Positions 1 to 4,666 of a stretch of 9,549 bases of DNA are shown here, piece by piece. Under the pieces are notes generated by a model. That model had not been told where the DNA came from. It worked only from the letters and a program-made list of their open reading frames with translations, and did no database searches. Made by a program: the position numbers and the translations under genes. The DNA is taken from the NCBI GenBank assembly GCA_018302915.1, contig JAGVZB010000018.1:1-9549 (forward strand). Reading direction: 5' to 3'. Numbering within the stretch: the first letter of the stretch is position 1; every line of letters starts with the position of its first letter. The DNA comes from Candidatus Woesearchaeota archaeon. GTDB taxonomy: Archaea > Nanobdellota > Nanobdellia > SCGC-AAA011-G17 > GW2011-AR20.

Positions 1-802
1 CTTGTCCTCTTAATTCTTCATATTTTAATTTTTTTTCATAAATTTTATTATGAACTTCTTTTGGAACTACAATTTGGGTTGTTACTTGTCCTGGAGCGTC
101 TGCATATAATATAAGTAATGTTCCATCTTTATTCATACTGCCTGGTATAAAATTCTTTTTTATATCCAGTATTCCAGTATATTTTACATCAAAAGTTGTT
201 GTGTCTATATGAGCATCATCTAATGGAACCTCAAAATCAACACCTTTTTTAACAATTGATTGTAAGCTTGCTCTTCCAATTTCTCTTAAATCATTATAAT
301 CAATAAAATTTCTAATTTGTTCTGAAGAAACTAATTGATAAAGGATTGCACCTGCTGTATGTGCCTTTTCTGTATCTTTTGGATGTCTTAATCCTCTTGG
401 ATTATTTTTTGGTGAAACTCCCCAAAAGTACAAATCTCCATTTTTTTTATTATACCCATTAGTAAACCATAAGTTAGGTACTTCTGAGATAAAATGATTT
501 ATAGCATTTAAATTGAACAAAGAATCTTCAGCGATTTTTGCTAATGAATCCTGATATGCTTGTGTTAATGAATCTTCAAGTGATTTTTCTCTTGACAATG
601 AATCAGGTAATGCCAATGAATCAGATAAAGTTGTATCTGGTTCTACATTAACAGCAACATTTACTGGAATATTTCTTTCCTCTTCATTTTGAGTTGCATT
701 AGCATTGTAACCAACCAAATTTAGACCAGAAAAGATTCCTGCCTGAAGAGCTCTTTTAAGCCAATTAGAATTTTTATATTTTGAATTTGACAATCCTATC
801 AT
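1..802 (-). CDS. Exported protein of unknown function with DSL-repeat linker (partial, C-terminus beyond left edge)
   Basis: An open frame of 267 codons starts with ATG at 802 and runs off the left edge, so the C-terminus is missing. I do not recognise the family. Residues 1-37 resemble a signal peptide: Lys/Arg-rich start (SKYKNSNWLKR), a hydrophobic stretch (ALQAGIFSGLNLVGY) and a possible Ala-Asn-Ala cleavage site near residue 36. Residues 57-95 form a low-complexity acidic linker with DSL at residues 61, 67, 77, 85 and 93. The following region (about 97-267) looks globular, with many aromatic residues (LWFTNGY, DLYFWGVSP) and the segments HPKDTEKAHTAGAILYQL and GTLLILYADAPGQV, compatible with a beta-rich extracellular domain. 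The start is supported by GGGGG 7 nt upstream and a TATA-like box further up. The protein is probably secreted or surface-bound; its function is unknown. Confidence 0.8.
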   Translation of the reverse strand, partial: MIGLSNSKYKNSNWLKRALQAGIFSGLNLVGYNANATQNEEERNIPVNVAVNVEPDTTLSDSLALPDSLSREKSLEDSLTQAYQDSLAKIAEDSLFNLNAINHFISEVPNLWFTNGYNKKNGDLYFWGVSPKNNPRGLRHPKDTEKAHTAGAILYQLVSSEQIRNFIDYNDLREIGRASLQSIVKKGVDFEVPLDDAHIDTTTFDVKYTGILDIKKNFIPGSMNKDGTLLILYADAPGQVTTQIVVPKEVHNKIYEKKLKYEELRGQ

Positions 803-850
803 ATTATAACCCCCTAAACACTATTTTGGAGAAGTAACTTCTTTATAAAA
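803..850 (-). promoter_or_regulatory. Promoter and ribosome-binding site of the exported DSL-repeat protein
   Basis: On the minus strand a palindromic TATA-like box TTTATAAA covers 849-842. With archaeal spacing of about 26 nt, transcription would start near 818, leaving a short leader that contains AGGGGG (815-810), 7 nt from the ATG. The leader end AGGGGGTTATAATATG nearly repeats the one before the 46-residue membrane protein at 3875. Position calls are by eye only. Confidence 0.55.
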
Positions 851-882
851 CTTTCTATAAGCACCATTTTTAAGAAGTAACA

Positions 883-995
883 TGGGGATATGAGGATTTG
901 AACCCCAATCAATCGGTTTCTTCTTTTCCTTTAAGGATTTTTTCTAAAGATTTTAACTGGAGCCGATTACACTAACCAGGTTGTGCTATATCCCC
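883..995 (-). tRNA. trnW: tRNA-Trp (anticodon CCA) containing a 39-nt intron
   Basis: Reading the minus strand from 995, the acceptor stem GGGGATA pairs perfectly with TATCCCC, followed by discriminator A at 883; CCA is not encoded. The D arm is GCAC/GTGT around a loop with GG. The anticodon stem is ATCGG/CCGAT. The loop reads CTCCAG before the interruption, giving anticodon CCA at 960-958. The T arm is TGGGG-TTCAAAT-CCTCA with one G-T pair. Removing 39 nt after position 37 leaves a 74-nt mature tRNA with a normal 7-nt anticodon loop (CTCCAGA). An intron at 37/38 is common in archaeal tRNA-Trp. Splicing would need the archaeal splicing endonuclease (not in this window) and RtcB with archease, both encoded here. 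Confidence 0.95.
918..956 (-). other. tRNA-Trp intron (position 37/38)
   Basis: This 39-nt A-rich insertion separates G37 (957) from the loop base before the 3' half of the anticodon stem. Inside it CTTTA (950-946 by eye) can pair with TAAAG. The expected bulge-helix-bulge is imperfect: loop bases CTCC face GAAG near the intron's 3' end, giving three of four pairs with one C-A mismatch, flanked by AGT and AAA as the possible 3-nt bulges. A boundary shifted by one base cannot be excluded because of the run of A at the 3' end. The intron is too short to hold a C/D box guide RNA of the type known from haloarchaeal tRNA-Trp. Confidence 0.75.
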
Positions 996-1011
996 TTAAA
1001 ACTAAAACAGG

Positions 1012-1028
1012 AATTTAATTATTTAACT
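1012..1028 (-). promoter_or_regulatory. Probable tRNA-Trp promoter overlapping the end of the PIN gene
   Basis: Minus-strand AGTTAAATAATTAAATT is centred about 25 nt upstream of the tRNA 5' end, the usual TATA distance for an archaeal stable RNA. It overlaps the TAA stop of the PIN-domain gene (1021-1019). The tRNA could therefore be made both from this box and by read-through from the upstream unit. Confidence 0.4.
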
Positions 1029-1705
1029 CTTTCTATTTTAAGTATTTCATCTATCTCTTCGGTGGAAATTGCACATCCCCTGAGCCTTAAGCCCCATAGA
1101 ATTCCGTCAAGGATTTCTGCCCTGTTTGTATACTTGTTTTCAAGATCCTTGAATAATCCAAGTTCAAAAGCAATGGTCATCATGTCAGCGCTTCTTATTA
1201 TGTTAATGTCTTTTATCTCTGATTTGAACAGTTTTATGTTCTGGTTGTTGATTGTTATCTTCCTGTCCAACTTTCTTTCAAGCAATTGCGCTAGTTTTTT
1301 GTAATCCTCAACTAATAGCCTTATGTTTCTTTCATCAACGACAAATGTCCCCTGCAATACCTGCGTCAGAACAAGGGATTCAACTTCTGCCTTGTCAAGG
1401 ATTTTTATTGGTGTTTCATTGGCAAGGAATATTTCATTGGATATGCTAAGCAGGTTCATTGTCTTTTTTTCTATGTTTATGTTTGTGTATTTTCTTAATA
1501 TGTTGTTGTTGATTAAATTTGAGATCATGATGGCTTCCAGCTTGTATTTTTTGATTGTAAGCGGATGATCCAGGACTTCCCTCTTTACAGCATCTGATAT
1601 TATGAAGTCATCTTTAAATCTTTTCTTCAGTTGCTCAAGAACATCCAGCAGGTTGTTTGTGGCTATGGATATTATTGAGGATGTGTCAAACACGAGATCA
1701 TTCAT
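1019..1705 (-). CDS. PIN-domain ribonuclease, probable toxin-like partner of the upstream HTH protein
   Basis: The 228-residue protein fits the PIN-domain (VapC-like, metal-dependent RNase) pattern. Its first strand and catalytic Asp are in LVFDTSSIIS (D7), with a helix Glu in AVKREVLDH (E43). The acidic helix is DKAEVESLVL (D104, E107, E109) and the fourth position is FVVDERNIRLL (D124). The remaining 100 residues are a helical extension, so the protein is longer than typical 130-residue VapC toxins. ATGA overlap of 4 nt with the upstream gene and a strong internal ribosome-binding site (AAGGAG at 1720-1715, 8-9 nt before ATG) show translation within one operon. PIN proteins of such pairs usually cut RNA and are held inactive by the partner; the target cannot be read from sequence. 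PIN assignment is firm, toxin role is inferred. Confidence 0.85.
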   Translation of the reverse strand: MNDLVFDTSSIISIATNNLLDVLEQLKKRFKDDFIISDAVKREVLDHPLTIKKYKLEAIMISNLINNNILRKYTNINIEKKTMNLLSISNEIFLANETPIKILDKAEVESLVLTQVLQGTFVVDERNIRLLVEDYKKLAQLLERKLDRKITINNQNIKLFKSEIKDINIIRSADMMTIAFELGLFKDLENKYTNRAEILDGILWGLRLRGCAISTEEIDEILKIERVK

Positions 1706-2268
1706 TTGAAGAGTCTCCTTGCAATCTTTAGTCTTTTTTCAACATCCAGTGTGAATCCTTCCTTGACTTCAGGGATTCCAGTCTTGCTTACATATTCCAT
1801 AAGCTCCCATTTGTCTATGCCTAATAATTCTGCAGTCCTTCCCATTGACAGCCCGTGCTCATGCAGCCTTGAGCCTCTTGCAATCTGCGCCTCATGCACG
1901 ACATCCTTTATATAATTCTTTAATTTGTTGTCGAGTTTGTCAATGACATCAAGTATGTTTTTTATGTTGTTCTCGAAGTTGATTATGTTGTTGTTCTCAA
2001 GGGCAAACAATGCTCCCTTCAATGAGTTTAATGTAGTTTCATAGAACAGTTTCCATCCAGAATATTTCCTGTAGTCGGTCCTTTCAAGTATCTTTGAAAG
2101 AGAATAAGTCACTACGGCAATTGTTATCACATCCTCGTCCTGAGTTATTGATGAGGAGTTTATTATCCTGTTGGACAGGTCCCTTATGGTTTTTATGTTA
2201 TCCCTTTTTATTGCATCAAGAGAGTTCCTTAATATTTCAATGATCTCTTTTTTTACCTCATTATCCAT
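1702..2268 (-). CDS. Helical protein with C-terminal UPF0175-like helix-turn-helix, probable antitoxin-like regulator
   Basis: The protein has 188 residues. Residues 1-125 are predicted from composition to be mostly helical and charged, and I recognise no family there. Residues 128-165 carry ARGSRLHEHGLSMGRTAELL followed by GIDKWELMEYVSKTGIP, which resembles the UPF0175 antitoxin core (small HTH ending in a rWEf-like helix and a GIP turn). UPF0175 proteins are usually about 90 residues and are encoded beside PIN-domain toxins, so this looks like a version with a large extra N-terminal domain. It is the first gene of the unit and its stop overlaps the PIN gene's start, the usual antitoxin-toxin order. 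The start has no Shine-Dalgarno sequence, but a TATA-like box lies about 25 nt upstream, so the transcript is probably leaderless. It may bind its own promoter; that is inference. Confidence 0.75.
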   Translation of the reverse strand: MDNEVKKEIIEILRNSLDAIKRDNIKTIRDLSNRIINSSSITQDEDVITIAVVTYSLSKILERTDYRKYSGWKLFYETTLNSLKGALFALENNNIINFENNIKNILDVIDKLDNKLKNYIKDVVHEAQIARGSRLHEHGLSMGRTAELLGIDKWELMEYVSKTGIPEVKEGFTLDVEKRLKIARRLFK

Positions 2269-2287
2269 GGATTTATTGTAATCTCTG

Positions 2288-2298
2288 TATATTTAAAT
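2288..2298 (-). promoter_or_regulatory. TATA-like box of the HTH-PIN unit (leaderless)
   Basis: ATTTAAATATA on the minus strand is centred about 25 nt before the ATG at 2268, with no ribosome-binding site between them. The same 11-mer (TATATTTAAAT on the plus strand) recurs at 3926-3936 before the 46-residue membrane protein. Confidence 0.55.
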
Positions 2299-2300
2299 TT

Positions 2301-3257
2301 TTATATGTTTGCAGCCATTTTAGCGCATTTGCAATTTTCAGGCAGTAATTCATATTTTTTTTCAAGCTCGTCTATTTTTTTAATGGATGTGGAATAACAC
2401 TTAAAACTTCTGTCTTTTGTATGCAATTTTAACCTGCCGTGTTTTGTTGTTCCAAAAAGATTGTATAACCTTGAATCATTCAAATTATCATAAGTGTATA
2501 TCCCTACTGAATTTAATAAATAATATAGATTTGAGAATAATTCATTCTTATCTCTGAGTGCATAAATAAAGTGGTTGAATACTCTTAGTCTTGTACCAAT
2601 ACTAGTGTCATTGGAAATAATTTTTATTGGTTTCTTTAATTTTTTTAGTAGAATTATGGAACTTGCCACCAGTTCATCATCTGCGCATACCTTTTCATAT
2701 CCTGTATTGCCACTCTTTCCACTCCTGAATTTATTATATAATTGGTTGATTAAAATTTTATGCTTATCAAATATTTCTCTGACAAATTGATCTTTTGCAA
2801 TAAAATCTTTATAAAGTTCATTTTCAGATAACATCAACCCAAGATATTCAAGAGATGTGCAAATATCCTTTATATGTGCCATAACACATTTGATTTTCTC
2901 CCTTTTTTCATTATTTTTAGTTTTTGATAAATATCTTCCTGAGTTTTCATGTTTTACTTCTAAAAATTTTCTTAACCTGAACATTTCTTTGTCTATAATT
3001 TCAGGGGTTGTTAGGACATTTTCTCCTAAATTTATTATCTCAAAGAGCCCTGTTAAATAATCATTGTAAAAATGCAATATTGGCAAATCTATGGTTTCTG
3101 AAGATCTTTTGACTAATTTTAGAATGTCTAAATGGTTTGGAAATCCGAAAATGGAGTTATCTAGTATAGTTATGCCATTAGACATTATGCTTTTTAAGGA
3201 GCTTAAATTTTCATGCACCAAATTTTCCAGTGACTTCCTGTTGTTCATTCTAATCAT
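2301..3257 (-). CDS. Uncharacterised protein with PIN-like acidic-residue pattern
   Basis: I do not recognise a named family for this 318-residue protein, but the order of motifs resembles a PIN-like nuclease fold. It begins with a hydrophobic strand ending in Asp, GITILDNSIFGF (D33). Next is a helix with Glu/Asp, TTPEIIDKEM (E86, D89, E91), then a long charged helical insertion (about 95-185). An acidic helix start CADDELVASSIILLKKL (D193, D194, E195) leads into the strand KIISND (D217) followed by TSIGTRL. The insertion would make it larger than normal PIN domains. Residues 245-318 form a basic C-terminal part with a C-K-C pair near the end (309-311). The gene lies 33 nt upstream of the HTH-PIN unit on the same strand and diverges from archease. 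The first ATG lies almost on the predicted transcription start, so the ATG at 3248 (residue 4) may be the real start. Nuclease assignment is an inference. Confidence 0.7.
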   Translation of the reverse strand: MIRMNNRKSLENLVHENLSSLKSIMSNGITILDNSIFGFPNHLDILKLVKRSSETIDLPILHFYNDYLTGLFEIINLGENVLTTPEIIDKEMFRLRKFLEVKHENSGRYLSKTKNNEKREKIKCVMAHIKDICTSLEYLGLMLSENELYKDFIAKDQFVREIFDKHKILINQLYNKFRSGKSGNTGYEKVCADDELVASSIILLKKLKKPIKIISNDTSIGTRLRVFNHFIYALRDKNELFSNLYYLLNSVGIYTYDNLNDSRLYNLFGTTKHGRLKLHTKDRSFKCYSTSIKKIDELEKKYELLPENCKCAKMAANI

Positions 3258-3274
3258 TTTGGAGTAAATATAAT

Positions 3275-3288
3275 CCTTTATAAATATT
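3275..3288. promoter_or_regulatory. Shared palindromic TATA box between two divergent leaderless genes
   Basis: The only strong box in the 48-nt divergent gap is CCTTTATAAATATT, with perfect palindrome TTTATAAA at 3277-3284. Its centre is 25.5 nt from the archease ATG (3306) and 23.5 nt from the first ATG of the minus-strand gene (3257). One TBP site could therefore direct both leaderless transcripts, or two factors could compete for it. No Shine-Dalgarno sequence is seen on either side. Confidence 0.55.
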
Positions 3289-3305
3289 AATTACAGAATA
3301 TTCAT

Positions 3306-3704
3306 ATGAAATACAAATATCTGGAGCATACTGCAGACATTAAATTCCGGTCGTTTGGCAGGACATTGAATGAAGCCTTCTCAAATGCAGCATATGCAAT
3401 GATCAACATCATTTCAGAGGATAAGATAAAGGAAAAGATGACAAGAAAAATCAAGGTAAGGGGCATTGACAGGAAATCTTTGCTGTATTCTTTTTTGGAA
3501 GAGATCTTGTTTTTGCTGAACACAAAAAATTTCTTATTATCCAAAGTTAAGGAAATAAAAATCAAGGATAAGGAACTGACGGCTACATTGAGCGGAGATA
3601 ACCTAAGGAATTACAGGCTCGGCCTTGATGTAAAGGCAGTGACTTACAATGATATGTTCATAAAGGAAAAGCCGTATGTCATACAGGTTGTTCTTGACAT
3701 CTGA
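3306..3704 (+). CDS. Archease, activator of RtcB RNA ligase
   Basis: Archease is a small cytosolic protein that speeds RtcB guanylylation and allows multiple turnover in tRNA exon ligation. The 132-residue length is close to the usual archaeal one. Family motifs are visible in order: YLEHTADIKF (residues 5-14), SFGRTLNEAFSNAAYAM, the helix SLLYSFLEEILFLLNT, RLGLDVKAVTYNDM, and the C-terminal QVVLDI. D11 and the terminal D131-I132 correspond to the metal-binding carboxylates known in the family. The gene is leaderless, reading from the shared palindromic box. RtcB lies about 960 nt downstream on the same strand, separated by the membrane miniprotein and the transglycosylase, so the pair is linked but not in one operon. 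Confidence 0.93.
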   Translation: MKYKYLEHTADIKFRSFGRTLNEAFSNAAYAMINIISEDKIKEKMTRKIKVRGIDRKSLLYSFLEEILFLLNTKNFLLSKVKEIKIKDKELTATLSGDNLRNYRLGLDVKAVTYNDMFIKEKPYVIQVVLDI

Positions 3705-3707
3705 TTT

Positions 3708-3724
3708 AAAAAAAATAAAAAAAA
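3708..3724 (-). terminator. Oligo-T terminator of the 46-residue membrane protein gene
   Basis: On the minus strand, T8-A-T8 follows 11 nt after the stop codon of the small gene. Archaeal RNA polymerase terminates at such T-runs without needing a hairpin. It lies in the 30-nt gap between this gene and the convergent archease gene. Confidence 0.55.
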
Positions 3725-3734
3725 TAATGGGTTT

Positions 3735-3875
3735 TTACTTTGCTGTTGCTCCCCATACACCGAAAATAATTGCTGCCAGACCGCCAATCCACAAGAAGTA
3801 TGGATGTGCAAACCACATGTCCAATATGGCAACCAAGCCGCCCAAAGCAGCTATCCATCCTGTCCAACTATCCAT
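3735..3875 (-). CDS. Small membrane protein of 46 residues
   Basis: ATG at 3875 opens a 47-codon frame ending in TAA at 3735. The product starts MDSWTGWIAALGGLVAILDM and continues with a second hydrophobic segment FLWIGGLAAIIFGVWGATAK, giving two Gly/Ala-rich membrane segments joined by a short WFAHPY turn. Short proteins with a TGWIAALGGLVA-type start are, from my recollection, frequent in DPANN genomes but have no known function. Support for a real gene comes from GGGGG placed exactly 7 nt before the ATG, a TATA-like box 56 nt upstream giving a leader of about 30 nt, and a T8-A-T8 terminator just after the stop. The overlapping frames on the other strand lack these signals and have unnatural compositions. 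Confidence 0.8.
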   Translation of the reverse strand: MDSWTGWIAALGGLVAILDMWFAHPYFLWIGGLAAIIFGVWGATAK

Positions 3876-3936
3876 TTTTTAACCCCCTTTTTAATTTTAA
3901 CTATTAAAGATATCAGTGATTTATGTATATTTAAAT
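3876..3936 (-). promoter_or_regulatory. Promoter, leader and ribosome-binding site of the 46-residue membrane protein
   Basis: The TATA-like box ATTTAAATATA (3936-3926) predicts a start near 3904. The leader ends AGGGGGTTAAAAAATG, in which GGGGG (3887-3883) is 7 nt from the ATG. This is the same arrangement and almost the same sequence as at the exported protein starting at 802. Confidence 0.5.
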
Positions 3937-3960
3937 ATTGTGATTTGCCAAAAGAAAATT

Positions 3961-3999
3961 TTATAAATAAATCATTTCTTAAAAAATCATTTCTTAAAA
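3961..3999 (+). promoter_or_regulatory. Transglycosylase promoter region with a 15-bp tandem repeat
   Basis: A TATA-like TTATAAATA (3961-3969) predicts transcription from near 3992 and a leader of roughly 36 nt ending AAAAGAGATAAATATG, with a weak GAGAT ribosome-binding site. Immediately after the box, AATCATTTCTTAAAA occurs twice in tandem (3970-3984 and 3985-3999), covering the predicted start. A second box, TTTAAATA at 4007-4014, is only about 18 nt from the ATG and fits less well. The repeat could be an operator or chance in AT-rich DNA. Confidence 0.4.
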
Positions 4000-4027
4000 T
4001 AGGAAATTTAAATAAAAAGAGATAAAT

Positions 4028-4630
4028 ATGAGAAATAAAAGCTTGTTTGCAGGATTGTCCTTCTTGGCATTATTATATTGCAATAATGAAGTCAATTCAG
4101 AGCCGATAATAGTTTCAGCCCCGCCCCCGTTAACTGCCCCTTTGCGCCTTGAAAAAAGGCTGTCTGAACCTGTGAAAAGAGAAAAAATAAAGTGTTTTTT
4201 GCCTTTGTCTGCAAAATATGATTATCTTGATGAAATCTTTGAAGAGTCTTATTGCAATAACCTTGATCCTATAGAGATTGCTGCAATAATAAAGCAGGAG
4301 TCAAATGGTGATCCTTATGCGGTAATTGACGGAAAAACAAAAAAAGAAAGCAGGGGTTTGATGCAGTTGAATATAAGATATCATAAACTAACAGATTACT
4401 ATAATCCTTTTAGCAATATAATGATTGGGACTTTTTATTATAAATTTTTAAGGGATAAATATGATGGAGATGTCGTTAAGGCTTTGGCTGCATATAATGC
4501 CGGTCCTAATATGGTTGATATGTGGATTAGAAAAGGATGGAAGGGTGAAATAGATAAGATTCCTTTTAGAATAACAAGGGCTTATGTTAAGAACATTATT
4601 TCTATGATTGATGAATTAAAAAGGACTTAA
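4028..4630 (+). CDS. Exported lytic-transglycosylase-like protein (GH23/SLT domain)
   Basis: The 200-residue protein starts with a signal-like segment (MRNKSLFAGLSFLALLYC). A Pro-rich linker (about 25-50) and an SLT/goose-lysozyme-type domain (about 60-195) follow. Key motifs are IAAIIKQESNGDPYAV with catalytic Glu E91, ESRGLMQLN (107-115), NPFSNIMIGTFYYKFL, the AYNAGP signature (155-160), and the IPFRITRAYVKNI ending. Such enzymes cleave the MurNAc-GlcNAc bond of peptidoglycan without hydrolysis. Archaea of this kind lack murein, so the substrate is not the cell's own wall in the bacterial sense; action on bacterial neighbours or another glycan is possible. C56 and C76 could form a disulfide outside the cell. 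LLYC does not match a lipobox well. A separate TATA-like box and its own leader suggest independent expression. Confidence 0.88.
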   Translation: MRNKSLFAGLSFLALLYCNNEVNSEPIIVSAPPPLTAPLRLEKRLSEPVKREKIKCFLPLSAKYDYLDEIFEESYCNNLDPIEIAAIIKQESNGDPYAVIDGKTKKESRGLMQLNIRYHKLTDYYNPFSNIMIGTFYYKFLRDKYDGDVVKALAAYNAGPNMVDMWIRKGWKGEIDKIPFRITRAYVKNIISMIDELKRT

Positions 4631-4637
4631 AGAAAAG

Positions 4638-4645
4638 TTTATTAA
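4638..4645 (+). promoter_or_regulatory. TATA-like box of rtcB (leaderless)
   Basis: TTTATTAA, preceded by the purine-rich AGAAAAG, is centred about 25 nt before the RtcB ATG at 4667. No ribosome-binding site is present between box and start. The box lies just after the transglycosylase stop codon, so rtcB is probably a separate transcription unit. Confidence 0.45.
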
Positions 4646-4666
4646 TGTTGAAAAAAAATTATTATC

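Noticed and set aside
981..1304. Plus-strand frame of 107 codons over the tRNA and PIN gene
   Set aside because: It overlaps the tRNA 5' half and the PIN coding sequence, is Ser/Leu/Phe-rich as expected of an antisense shadow, and has no promoter or ribosome-binding site.
3644..3832. Minus-strand 62-codon frame antisense to the archease end
   Set aside because: It runs in another frame through the 46-residue gene and the oligo-T terminator into archease; its product has many Cys and Gln and no support.
3676..3882. Plus-strand frame overlapping the archease end and the small membrane gene
   Set aside because: It begins inside archease and lies antisense to the 46-residue gene, which has clear expression signals and a sensible membrane-protein composition.
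4028..4090. Lipoprotein signal of the transglycosylase
   Set aside because: The Cys at residue 18 is preceded by L-L-Y, which does not fit a lipobox; ordinary cleavage or an uncleaved anchor is as likely.
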